Source: Streptomyces rugosispiralis (GTDB lineage: Bacteria > Actinomycetota > Actinomycetes > Streptomycetales > Streptomycetaceae). Taken from it: a stretch of 64,000 nucleotides of DNA. Positions within the stretch are counted from its first letter, which is position 1; every line of letters begins with the position of its first letter. The notes under the pieces were generated by a model, which was given only the letters and a program-made list of their open reading frames with translations, was not told the origin of the DNA and did not search any database. Positions 34,050-42,456 of this stretch are shown piece by piece. The position numbers and the translations under genes are program-made. The stretch is taken from the NCBI RefSeq assembly GCF_024505145.1, contig NZ_JANIAA010000013.1, positions 141,383 through 205,382 of the forward strand, written 5' to 3'.

Positions 34050-36208
34050 CCACCGTCGAACAGAGCCTCGGCGCCCCGGTGACCCGGGTCGACGGCCTGG
34101 ACAAGGTGACCGGCGCGGCGCGCTACGCCTATGAGTTCCCCACCCGGGACGTCAGTTACGTCTGGCCGGTGCAGGCCACCATCGCCCGCGGCCGGGTGAC
34201 GGAGGTGGACCCCGCCCCGGCGCTCGCCCTGCCCGGTGTGCTGGCGGTGCTCGACCACACCAACGCCCCGCGGCTGAACACCGAGGCGGAGGCGAGTGCG
34301 GACCTCTTCGTGCTGCAGTCCCCGCAGGTGGCGTACCACGGCCAGATGGTGGCCGCCGTGGTGGCCACCTCGCTGGAGGCGGCGCGCGAGGGCGCGGCGG
34401 CGGTCCGGGTGGGCTATGAGCGGGAGCCGCACGATGTGGTGCTGCGCGCCGACGACGAGCGGCTGGAGATCGCCGAAACGGTGACCGACGGCAGCCCGGG
34501 CCTGGTGGAGCGCGGTGACGCCGATGGCGCCTGGGCGGCCGCCCCGGTGCGGGTGGACGCCACGTACACCACTCCGGTGGAGCATCCGAGCCCGATGGAA
34601 CCGCATGCCACCATCGCGGTGTGGGACGAGGACCGGCTGACGCTGTTCAACTCCGACCAGGGTCCCTTTATGAGCGCGCGGCTGATGTCCGCGCTGTTCG
34701 GGATCGAGCTGAGCGCGGTGGAGGTCGTGGCCGAGTACATCGGCGGGGGCTTCGGGTCCAAGGGCATTCCGCGCTCGCCGACGGTGCTGGCGGCGCTCGC
34801 CGCGCGGGCCGTGGAACGGCCGGTGAAGATCGCCCTGACCCGGCAGCAGATGTTCCAGCTGATCCCCTACCGCTCCCCCACCATCCAGCGGGTGCGGCTG
34901 GGCGCCGGGCGCGACGGCCGGCTGACGGTGATCCAGCACGAGTCGGTGCAACAGCGCTCGGCCCAGGTGCCGTTCGCCGACCAGACGGTGTCCTCGACGC
35001 GGATGATGTACGCGGCGCCCCACGCCCGTACGACGGTGAAGGTGGCGCCGCTCGATGTGATGACACCCGCCTGGTTCCGCGCCCCCGGCCACACCCCGGG
35101 GATGTTCGCGCTGGAGTCGGCCGTCGACGAGCTGGCCGGGGCGCTGGGCATGGACCCGATCGAGCTGCGGATCCGCAACGAGCCGGAGACCGACCCGGAG
35201 AACGGCAAGCCGTTCAGCAGCCGCAATCTGGTCGCCTGTCTGCGCGAGGGCGCGGCCCGCTTCGGCTGGGAGCGCCGCGATCCGGCGCCGGGGATCCGGC
35301 GCGAGGGGCGCTGGCTGGTGGGCACCGGTGTGGCCGCCTCGCACCACCCGGACTACACGTTCCCCTCCACCGCGGTGGCACGCGCCGAGGAGGACGGGAC
35401 GTACCGGGTGCGCATCGGCGCGGCCGACCTCGGCACGGGCGCCCGTACCGCCCTCACCCAGGTGGCGGCGGACGCGCTCGGCATTCCGCTGTCGCGGCTG
35501 CGGCTGGAGATCGGCCGTGCGTCGCTGGGCATGGCGCCGTTCGCGGGCGGTTCGCTCGGCACCGCGTCGTGGGGCTGGGCGGTGGACAAGGCGTGCCGTG
35601 CGCTGCTCAAGGAGCTGGACACCTACGGGGGTGTGGTCCCGGACGGCGGTCTGGAGGTGGTGGCCGACACCGCCGAGGACGTCGAGCGGCGGGCGGATCT
35701 GTCGCGGCACACCTTCGGGGCGCAGTTCGCCCAGGTGCGGGTGGACGGCGACACCGGTGAGATCCGGGTGGACCGGATGCTGGGCGCGTTCGCGGCCGGG
35801 CGGATCGTCAATCCGCACACCGCGCGCTCGCAGTTCCTCGGGGCCATGACGATGGGTCTGTCGATGGCGCTGCTGGAGATCGGCGAGGTCGATCCGGTCT
35901 TCGGCGACTTCGCCAACCATGACTTCGCGGGCTATCACATCGCCGCCCACGCCGACGTCCCGCACCTGGACGTGGTGCTGCTGGAGGAGGACGACAACAC
36001 CACCAACCCGCTGGGCGCCAAGGGCATCGGTGAACTGGGCATCGTGGGCGCGGCGGCGGCCATCGGCAACGCCTTCCACCATGCCACCGGAGAGCGGGTG
36101 CGGGATCTGCCGATCCGCATCGAACGCTCGCGGGACGCCCTGCGGGCCGCCCGCACCGCCGAAAGGCGCAGGCCAGGGGCGGGTGAGCCGGAATCACGGG
36201 TCGGGTAG
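34046..36208 (+). CDS. paoC: Aldehyde oxidoreductase molybdenum subunit (PaoC-like)
   Basis: A 720-residue catalytic subunit. The start VTRVDGLDKVTGAARYAYEF is typical; EYIGGGFGSKGIPR binds the cofactor region, and the base-catalyst glutamate is Glu663 in AKGIGELGIVGAAAAIGNA. The length and lack of fused FAD or Fe-S domains fit PaoC or YagR-type enzymes, which oxidise aromatic and aliphatic aldehydes to acids. Xanthine dehydrogenase activity cannot be excluded by eye, but the companion FAD subunit argues for the aldehyde group. Confidence 0.92.
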   Translation: MTTVEQSLGAPVTRVDGLDKVTGAARYAYEFPTRDVSYVWPVQATIARGRVTEVDPAPALALPGVLAVLDHTNAPRLNTEAEASADLFVLQSPQVAYHGQMVAAVVATSLEAAREGAAAVRVGYEREPHDVVLRADDERLEIAETVTDGSPGLVERGDADGAWAAAPVRVDATYTTPVEHPSPMEPHATIAVWDEDRLTLFNSDQGPFMSARLMSALFGIELSAVEVVAEYIGGGFGSKGIPRSPTVLAALAARAVERPVKIALTRQQMFQLIPYRSPTIQRVRLGAGRDGRLTVIQHESVQQRSAQVPFADQTVSSTRMMYAAPHARTTVKVAPLDVMTPAWFRAPGHTPGMFALESAVDELAGALGMDPIELRIRNEPETDPENGKPFSSRNLVACLREGAARFGWERRDPAPGIRREGRWLVGTGVAASHHPDYTFPSTAVARAEEDGTYRVRIGAADLGTGARTALTQVAADALGIPLSRLRLEIGRASLGMAPFAGGSLGTASWGWAVDKACRALLKELDTYGGVVPDGGLEVVADTAEDVERRADLSRHTFGAQFAQVRVDGDTGEIRVDRMLGAFAAGRIVNPHTARSQFLGAMTMGLSMALLEIGEVDPVFGDFANHDFAGYHIAAHADVPHLDVVLLEEDDNTTNPLGAKGIGELGIVGAAAAIGNAFHHATGERVRDLPIRIERSRDALRAARTAERRRPGAGEPESRVG

Positions 36209-36218
36209 GGTCACCCGA

Positions 36219-36866
36219 ATGGCACCCACCCCGAAGGGACGCGCCACCTACCACCACGGCGACCTGGCCGCCGCACTGGTGCAGACGACCCTGGAGATCA
36301 TCGATGAGGTCGGCGTGCGCGGCTTCTCCGTGGCGGAGGCCGCGCGCCGCACCTGTGTGAGCCCCGGCGCGCCGTACCGCCACTTCGCCGACCGTGACGC
36401 GCTGCTCGCGGCCGCCGCCCTGGAGGTCTCGCGGCGGCTGCGGGCCATCTACCTGGGCTCGGTGGCCGACGTCGGGTCCGCCCAGGAGCGGCTGGCCGCG
36501 GTGGCGGGCACCTTCGTGCGTGCGGCGGCCCGCTACCGCGGCGGGCTGGACATCCTCTTCGCGCCGGGGCTGCGGGCCACCCATCCGGAGCTACGGGACA
36601 GCAGCAGGGAGTTCGTGGATCTGCTGCTGCCGAGCGCCTTCGAGGTGGTCGCCCCGGGCGAGGCCGCGGCGACGGCCGTGGCGTTGCTCGACGCCCTGCA
36701 CGCGCTCGCCCGCGGCTATGTCGCCCAATTGCTCGAAGGGAAGTTCGGCGATCCGGATGACGTGGTCGAGGAGGTCGCCATTCGGGCGACCCGGGCCGCG
36801 AGGGCGCTGGTGGCGGGCTACGGCGTGCCGTCGGGGCCGGTCGGCGAGGAGGGCCGGGACCGCTGA
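36219..36866 (+). CDS. TetR-family regulator of the aldehyde oxidoreductase operon
   Basis: A 215-residue regulator. The DNA-binding domain (about residues 10-55) reads YHHGDLAAALVQTTLEIIDEVG then SVAEAARRTCVSPGAPYRHFADRDALL. The C-terminal ligand domain has a WHG-like ending. It follows the molybdenum subunit by ten bases. TAGGGT ends seven bases before the ATG with no ribosome site, so it may also have its own leaderless promoter. It probably represses the pao operon and its divergent maturation gene through the dyad at 32444-32472, with an aldehyde as possible inducer (inference). Confidence 0.9.
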   Translation: MAPTPKGRATYHHGDLAAALVQTTLEIIDEVGVRGFSVAEAARRTCVSPGAPYRHFADRDALLAAAALEVSRRLRAIYLGSVADVGSAQERLAAVAGTFVRAAARYRGGLDILFAPGLRATHPELRDSSREFVDLLLPSAFEVVAPGEAAATAVALLDALHALARGYVAQLLEGKFGDPDDVVEEVAIRATRAARALVAGYGVPSGPVGEEGRDR

Positions 36867-36968
36867 CGGAGGGACAGAATTTCCCGTTCCGCTTCACGTT
36901 CTTCGTGCGGCGCGCATACCGTCGATGCGGAACGGATCGGAGGAACAGATGTCCCTGAAATCCGGTAA

Positions 36969-37183
36969 GAGCCTGTGTCATATCCCCGGTCGGATCAGCG
37001 TGCGGCGTCAGGGGGCACCTCCCAGCGGTAGCTGGGGGAGCGTGCGATCGCAAGGCGCCGGAGCGCCCTCGTGGCGGAGCCACATGGGCGTTTCGGCAAC
37101 GCGGCAAGAGGGGGCACCTCCCAGCGGTAGCTGGGGGCGCGTGCCAGACGCCGCACGCCCGGCCGGGGGTATTCCACAGGCTC
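36969..37183. mobile_element. 215-bp MITE-like element with TAA target duplication
   Basis: The ends are inverted: GAGCCTGTG at the left and CACAGGCTC at the right, continuing as imperfect inverted repeats to about 21-36 bases (left continues TCATATCCCCGG, right reversed GAATACCCCCGG). TAA occurs directly before and after (36966-36968 and 37184-37186), a 3-bp target duplication as made by some IS5-type transposases. No transposase is encoded. Inside are two direct copies of a 28-bp hairpin repeat. It interrupts the GH25 lysozyme gene. Confidence 0.88.
37011..37137. repeat. Paired 28-bp hairpin repeats inside the MITE
   Basis: Identical 28-bp copies lie at 37011-37038 and 37110-37137, 99 bases apart, each with the core CCCAGC-GGTA-GCTGGG that can fold as a hairpin. 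Both face the same way, so they are not part of the terminal inverted repeats. I recall similar sequences as frequent intergenic repeats in Streptomyces, which a genome search could confirm. Confidence 0.8.
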
Positions 37184-38095
37184 TAAAGGTGCCCACCGGG
37201 CGCCTTCGCGGCTGCGCTCGCCCTACGCCATCGGCGGACTGGGAGTGGCGATCAGCGCCGCCGTCCTCGCCACCCTCGTACCGGCCACGGCCTCGACGAC
37301 CGACCCCGACCATGACACCGGCACCGACGCGGCCCCCGCGGCGTCCGTCCCGCACCCCGAGCGGGACTGGATGGGCTCGACCATCGCCCGCCACGAGAAG
37401 ACCGACCCCGGCGCCATGCCCCGGGCCACCAGAGCGGCCTCGGTGGAGGGCGTGGACGTCAGCGACCACCAGGGTTCGGTCGACTGGGCGGCCCTGTGGG
37501 ACGACGACGTCCGATTCGCCTATGTGAAGGCCACCGAGAGCACGACCTACAAGAACCCCTCGTTCGCCTCGCAGTACAACGGATCCTTCCAGCAGGGCAT
37601 GATCCGCGGCGCCTACCACTTCGCCCTGCCGGACCGTTCCAGCGGCACCCGCCAGGCCGACTTCTTCGTGGCCAACGGCGGCGACTGGTCGGACGACGGC
37701 AGGACACTGCCGCCCGTCCTGGACCTCGAGTACAACCCGTACGGAGCAACCTGCTACGGCCTGACCGCCTCCCAGCTCGTGAACTGGATCGGCGACTTCA
37801 CCGCGCGGGTCAAGGAGCGCACCGGACGCCAGCCGGTGATCTACACGACCACCGGCTGGTGGCAGACGTGCACCGGCGACAGCGCCGCGTTCGCCGACCG
37901 GAACCCACTGTGGCTGGCGCGGTACGCCGCCACCCCCGGGCCGCTGCCGGCCGGCTGGCAGGACCACACCCTGTGGCAGTACACCTCCAGCGGGCCGCTG
38001 GTGGGTGACCACAACCGGTTCAACGGAAGCCTGGCGGGCCTCAAGGCGCTGGCCACGGGGTGAGGCGGCGCCGCGGAGATCCGTCAGAAGGGGCC

Positions 38096-38698
38096 CTAGC
38101 CGCCGAGCACGCTGCCGACCCCGCCGAGTACCCCGTCCAGGGTGTCGCCGACCCCGTCCACCAGTCCGCCCACCAGGCCCTTGCCGTGGTGCCCGCCCTC
38201 GCCGGGGGTCTGCGACGGCTGACTGGGCTGCTGCGACGGGGTGGTGGGGTCGGCGCTCGGGGCCGTCTCGCTCGGCGTGGAGGGCGAGGCGGGCACCTGG
38301 TCGTCCCGCTGCGCGGGGGCGGTGGGCGCCATGGTGGGCGCGGCCTTGGAGGGGGCCGCGTCCGGGGTGGCCGGGGCGGCGTGCCGCGGGGCGCCGGCGC
38401 TCCGGTCCGAACCGCCGCCGGGGGTGGCCGCGTCGGTGTGGTCGGAGATCAGCTTCGGCTTCGTGGACTCGCTGGGCGCGACATGGCTCTGCGAAGGCGT
38501 GTGATCCGCGGTGGGCTCGATCTCCGGCGCCTGCGCCTGCTGCGCGTTCACATCGGAGCGGGCCTCCACGGACTTGTCACCGCCGACCGTGGAGTGGAGG
38601 CCGAAGGCTATGGTTCCGGCCACTCCGAGGGCAGTGGCCGCCTTGAGCGTCGTGGTACGCGCCTGCTGTGCGGCGGTCGGTCGGCTGTGTCGACCCAT
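38096..38698 (-). CDS. Secreted or anchored Ser/Pro/Thr-rich hypothetical protein
   Basis: A 200-residue protein. A basic start (MGRHSRPTAAQQARTTTLK) precedes one hydrophobic span (AATALGVAGTIAFGLHST) that acts as signal or anchor. Residues 60-165 are low-complexity, rich in Pro, Ser, Thr and Ala, as in wall-spanning linkers. The end GKGLVGGLVDGVGDTLDGVLGGVGSVLGG is a Gly/Val/Leu amphipathic segment. GGGGAG lies nine bases before the ATG. No family recognised; a cell-surface role is inferred from composition. Confidence 0.75.
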   Translation of the reverse strand: MGRHSRPTAAQQARTTTLKAATALGVAGTIAFGLHSTVGGDKSVEARSDVNAQQAQAPEIEPTADHTPSQSHVAPSESTKPKLISDHTDAATPGGGSDRSAGAPRHAAPATPDAAPSKAAPTMAPTAPAQRDDQVPASPSTPSETAPSADPTTPSQQPSQPSQTPGEGGHHGKGLVGGLVDGVGDTLDGVLGGVGSVLGG

Positions 38699-38881
38699 TT
38701 CGCTGGTCTCCCCGTTATGGCAAGGGTTGGGTGGGGTGCCCCGGAAGCCCGATTCCAAGCGGAACAGATGTCCGACGCACACGTGTTACACAGTAAAGAA
38801 CGAGCCAGATGATAACCACCGTCCCCCGGTGTACGGCCACCCGTGCACCGGGGAACGTGTGTTCCTGGCTAGCGCGCGGCC

Positions 38882-40120
38882 TTAAGGATAGAAGTCGCGC
38901 GAACGGCCCTTGCCGTCCTTGAGCTTCCCGAGCAGGCTCGCCGGGTACTCGATGACCCAGTAGCTCACCGCGGCGGCGGCCACGGCCACCACCAGCACGA
39001 TGACCACGGCCGGCGGGAAGCCCTCCTGGCCGTCGGGCGGCAGCAGCCCCGCGTTGTACAGACCCAGCATGATCGGCTCATGCCAGACGAAGAGGCTGTA
39101 GCTGGCCAGACCGACACCGGTGAGCCAGCGGGCCGTGAGCCACGAGTGCCACCGCCCCTGCCGCCGCACATGGATGGTGCTGTACAGCAGCAGCGTCCAC
39201 AGCAGGGCGGACAGCGGGTGGTAGAAGGTGGTGGGGAAGTCCTCCGCCTCCGTACCGGCGAAGGACAGCACGTACAGCCCCACGAGGGCGGCCACCCGCA
39301 GCGGGATCGCCACCTTCGCGTCGAGCCGTCCACGGTCGCCGAGGGCGACCATCAGCACGGCCAGGCCCATGCCCGCGGCGAACCCGCCGAAGCGGGCCTG
39401 CGGTCCGAAGTACACCGGCCATTCGGTGTGCGGGATCTCCAGCCCGTAGCGGGCCACCGCGATCCAGATGAACGGCCCGATGTACAGCAGGGCGCATCCC
39501 ACGGCGCACACCGCCACCCGGGAGGCCCTCCGGCGCAGCGGACGGCAGGCGCGGGCGGCCAGCGGGCCGAGTCCCACCAGCGCCACATAGAACATGATTT
39601 CCAGCGACAACGACCAGGTCGGGCCGATGGTGAAGAAGATCTGCTCCTGGTCGAAGACCTGGGTGAAGGTGAGATGGTGCAGCAGATCGGACCACTCGCC
39701 GGGCAGGGTGGGATTGCGGGTGGCCCAGATGAACGTCACCGCCAGGAAGTACAGCGGGACGATCCGGATGGCCCGCCGGAAGAGGAACACCCGGCCGGGG
39801 CGGGTCGAGCCCCCGTCGATCGCCGCCCGTGCGTAGGACAGCGTCAGCAGATACGCGGAGAGGACGAAGAAGAAGTCGATGACCTCCAGCGACACCAGCG
39901 CGTTCGCGTACCGGTTGGGCACCGGTGAGTGGGCGCCGTCCCGGTCGTAGACGAAGTACTGCTGCCAGACGTGGAAGACCACCGTGAGGAGGGCCGCCAT
40001 GCCGCGGAAGCCCTGGATCTCCTGGTTCCTGCGGTTCCGCGCGGGCGCGCTCCTGGCGGGCGTGCCGTTGACCGCCCGGGGGGCGGTGGTGGACGCGACG
40101 GTCGTGGACACCGTGCTCAT
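38882..40120 (-). CDS. Acyltransferase 3 (OafA/YrhL family) membrane protein
   Basis: A 412-residue integral membrane O-acyltransferase with about ten spans. The family start IQGFRGMAALLTVVFHVWQQYF carries the conserved Arg and His; VIDFFFVLSAYLLTL, FLFRRAIRIVPLYFL and GPTWSLSLEIMFYVAL follow. Such enzymes move acetyl, succinyl or other groups onto extracellular sugars. Its ATG overlaps the stop of the upstream glycosyltransferase by ATGA, so the two are translationally coupled and probably build and decorate the same surface glycan. Confidence 0.9.
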   Translation of the reverse strand: MSTVSTTVASTTAPRAVNGTPARSAPARNRRNQEIQGFRGMAALLTVVFHVWQQYFVYDRDGAHSPVPNRYANALVSLEVIDFFFVLSAYLLTLSYARAAIDGGSTRPGRVFLFRRAIRIVPLYFLAVTFIWATRNPTLPGEWSDLLHHLTFTQVFDQEQIFFTIGPTWSLSLEIMFYVALVGLGPLAARACRPLRRRASRVAVCAVGCALLYIGPFIWIAVARYGLEIPHTEWPVYFGPQARFGGFAAGMGLAVLMVALGDRGRLDAKVAIPLRVAALVGLYVLSFAGTEAEDFPTTFYHPLSALLWTLLLYSTIHVRRQGRWHSWLTARWLTGVGLASYSLFVWHEPIMLGLYNAGLLPPDGQEGFPPAVVIVLVVAVAAAAVSYWVIEYPASLLGKLKDGKGRSRDFYP

Positions 40121-42456
40121 GTCCGCTTCACCGCCTTGTCACCGGGGCGCGGGGTGACCCGCCACTGGCGGTCCCGCAGCACCTCCTTGAGGAGCGACTG
40201 GCGGGCCACGATGTTCTTGAAGTGGCTGTAGAAGACGGTGGACACCACCAGATACCGCCAGAACCACGCCCTGCGGCGGCGCAGTTCGGGCACCGCCAGC
40301 CGCCACGCGAACAGCGCCTGCACCAGCCCGGCGGACAGCGTGAACAGGGTGGCCAGCAGGCAGACCGGCACCGCCCAGTCGAGATGGTCCACTCCCCCGG
40401 CCCGCCACGCCGAGTACAGCAGTACGGGCAGGATCTGCAGGGTCAGCCACGGCTGGATCTCCCGCCACCCCAGCAACACCAGCAGCCCCGCCTTCTGGCG
40501 GATGGTGAAGGCCGGGGAACGCAGGCCGCGCCACAGGTACTTCAGCGACACCTGGAGCCAGCCCTGGGCCCAGCGCGACCGCTGGTTCCACAGCGCCTTG
40601 AGGGTGGTGGGCGCCAGTTCGTGCGAGATGAGCGTGCGGTCGGTGGCGATCCGGGCGCCCTCGTGCAGGGCGCGCATCGAGGAGTCGATGTCCTCGGTGA
40701 GCATGGTGCCGTGCATCCGGGTCCGGGCGAGCAGATCGGTGCGCCAGAAGCCGTTGGAGCCGCCGAAGACACCGAAGGTGTAGAGCCGGGTCCGGCCGGG
40801 GTGGCTGACGGCGTAGATGGCCTCGAACTCCACGCCCACCAGCTTGGAGACCCAGGAGCTCTCGCCGTTGCGGATCACACAGTGGCCCTGGACCACGTCG
40901 TAGCCGTTCGACAGCCAGTGCCAGGCGTGCTGGAAGGCGTCGGGCACCGGGTGGTGATCCGCGTCGAAGATGCCGACGAACTCACCGCGCACCCGGGTGA
41001 CCGCGGCGTTGACGTTCTGCGCCTTGGAGGTGCTGCCCGCCACCGGCATCAGCACCAGCCGCGGATCGCGGCGGGCCATCTCGCGCAGGGTCTCCTCGAC
41101 GGGCATGGGGTGCGGCGTGTTGTACGCGAGCACGATCTCCAGCTCGTTGGGGTAGTCCAGGCGCAGGAAGGACTCGATGGTGTCGACGATGGTCGCGGCC
41201 TCGTTGGGCAGATACGCGGCGATGACGGCGCTGGCCGGTGGATACGGCTGCGCGGGCCGTTCCGGCCGGGGTTTGGCGTCGAGCGAGAAGAGGCACTCCA
41301 GTACGATCAGCGCGGCGGAGAGCACCAGCCCGGACACCACGACCCAGTACGCGGCCGAGCCGACGTCCCAGCCCAGTTCGTACATCTGCTGGTAGAAGAC
41401 GAACGGGATGCCCACTCCGAAGAGGAGCACCAGGACGGGCGAGAGCGCCGACAGCAGGGTGCGCAGCGCGGTGGCGAGGGTACGGCGGCCGCGCCGGTGG
41501 GTGCCGCGCATCCACGCCGCGTACTTGACCGGCCGCAGATCCCGGTGGCGGATCGACTCCTCGACCGCGTTCCGGGCGTTGGCGACGGCCTGGGCGCGGT
41601 CCGGGCAGTCGGCCAGCGGGGTCCAGCCGATCGCCGGGGTCAGCCGCACGTTCTCATCGGCCACCACGAAGCGGGTCCCGGCCACGGCGTTGGCGAAGTT
41701 CTGCAGTTCGCGGCGCGCGGTGTCCTCGTCCACACCGGGCATCAGCATCAGCAGATGGCCTTCGTCGTCCCAGCCGAGCCGGTCACAGACACCGCCCAGC
41801 TTCTCGGCCACTCCCGCGAGACGTTCGGCGACCTCACGGCGCACCCGCGGCCCCAACCGGGCCTCGAGGGCGGCGATCTCGGCCACCCCCACCATGGCGA
41901 CGACGCCACCGGTGCGGCTGTCGTCGACCCGCTTGAGCTCCCGGTCGAGCTCACCCAGGAAGTGGGGCTGGGAGTACAGACCGGTGCGCGGGTCGAGCAG
42001 CAGATTCTCGACGGGGACCGGGACCCGGCGCAGCTTGGCCTCGATCCGGGCGGAGAGCTCGACGGGGTCGGAGGTCTCCGCCACGCAGTCGTCGGCGCCG
42101 CCGCGCAGCATGTCGGCTACGCCGGTGGGGCCGGGGTCGGAGGTGACCATCAGCAGGGGGAGCGCCCGTCCCGCGGGGACGGCGCGGACCTCGCGTATCA
42201 CGTCCAGCCCGTCCTCGGCGTCGTCCAGGGCGACGATCGCGTCCGGCGGGGAGTGCCGCATCTGTCGGCTGACATCGCCGGGCTCCGCATGGCTCACCTC
42301 ATGCCCGGTGGAGACGAGTGTCCGGGTCAGCCGGTCGAGCCTGGGGCCCGGTGCGCCAACCGCCAGCACATGCCCGCTCTGTCCCGCCACTCCGCCGCGA
42401 GCGGTGGGCACGGGTTGCTGGGATTCGCGTGATCGTGGGTGGTGCGAAGTAAGCAC
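40117..42456 (-). CDS. Fused response-regulator-like / GGDEF-like / family 2 glycosyltransferase
   Basis: A 779-residue protein with three parts. Residues about 28-145 fold like a receiver domain (DAIVALDDAEDG with Asp78 at the acceptor position, PLLMVTSDPG, GGADDCVA). Residues about 150-310 look like a GGDEF domain (LLDPRTGLYSQPHFLGELDREL) but the active GGDEF loop reads LGWDDEG, so it is degenerate and may sense rather than make c-di-GMP. Two membrane spans (about 331-391) lead into a processive GT2 domain (IFDADHH, TEDIDSS, QRSRWAQGW) and further spans. AAAGGAA precedes the GTG start. It probably polymerises and exports a surface polysaccharide under nucleotide or phosphorylation control. 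Confidence 0.88.
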   Translation of the reverse strand: MLTSHHPRSRESQQPVPTARGGVAGQSGHVLAVGAPGPRLDRLTRTLVSTGHEVSHAEPGDVSRQMRHSPPDAIVALDDAEDGLDVIREVRAVPAGRALPLLMVTSDPGPTGVADMLRGGADDCVAETSDPVELSARIEAKLRRVPVPVENLLLDPRTGLYSQPHFLGELDRELKRVDDSRTGGVVAMVGVAEIAALEARLGPRVRREVAERLAGVAEKLGGVCDRLGWDDEGHLLMLMPGVDEDTARRELQNFANAVAGTRFVVADENVRLTPAIGWTPLADCPDRAQAVANARNAVEESIRHRDLRPVKYAAWMRGTHRRGRRTLATALRTLLSALSPVLVLLFGVGIPFVFYQQMYELGWDVGSAAYWVVVSGLVLSAALIVLECLFSLDAKPRPERPAQPYPPASAVIAAYLPNEAATIVDTIESFLRLDYPNELEIVLAYNTPHPMPVEETLREMARRDPRLVLMPVAGSTSKAQNVNAAVTRVRGEFVGIFDADHHPVPDAFQHAWHWLSNGYDVVQGHCVIRNGESSWVSKLVGVEFEAIYAVSHPGRTRLYTFGVFGGSNGFWRTDLLARTRMHGTMLTEDIDSSMRALHEGARIATDRTLISHELAPTTLKALWNQRSRWAQGWLQVSLKYLWRGLRSPAFTIRQKAGLLVLLGWREIQPWLTLQILPVLLYSAWRAGGVDHLDWAVPVCLLATLFTLSAGLVQALFAWRLAVPELRRRRAWFWRYLVVSTVFYSHFKNIVARQSLLKEVLRDRQWRVTPRPGDKAVKRT

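Larger units (their letters stand above)
36949..38063 (+). pseudogene. GH25 lysozyme gene split by a MITE in its signal peptide
   Basis: Removing 36969-37183 and one copy of the TAA target site joins ATG TCC CTG AAA TCC GGT to AAA GGT GCC in one frame. It rebuilds a normal signal peptide: basic start MSLKSGKGAHRAPSRLRS, then the span IGGLGVAISAAVLATLVP. The mature part is a complete Cellosyl/GH25 muramidase: EGVDVSDHQGSVDWAAL (catalytic Asp), FAYVKATEST, RGAYHFALPDRS, LDLEYNPYG (catalytic Glu), WLARYAATPG and HTLWQYTS. GGAGG stands before the original ATG. As it is, the start is out of frame by two with the enzyme. A GTG at 37245 could restart translation but would lack the basic part of the signal, so export is doubtful. 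Confidence 0.88.
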
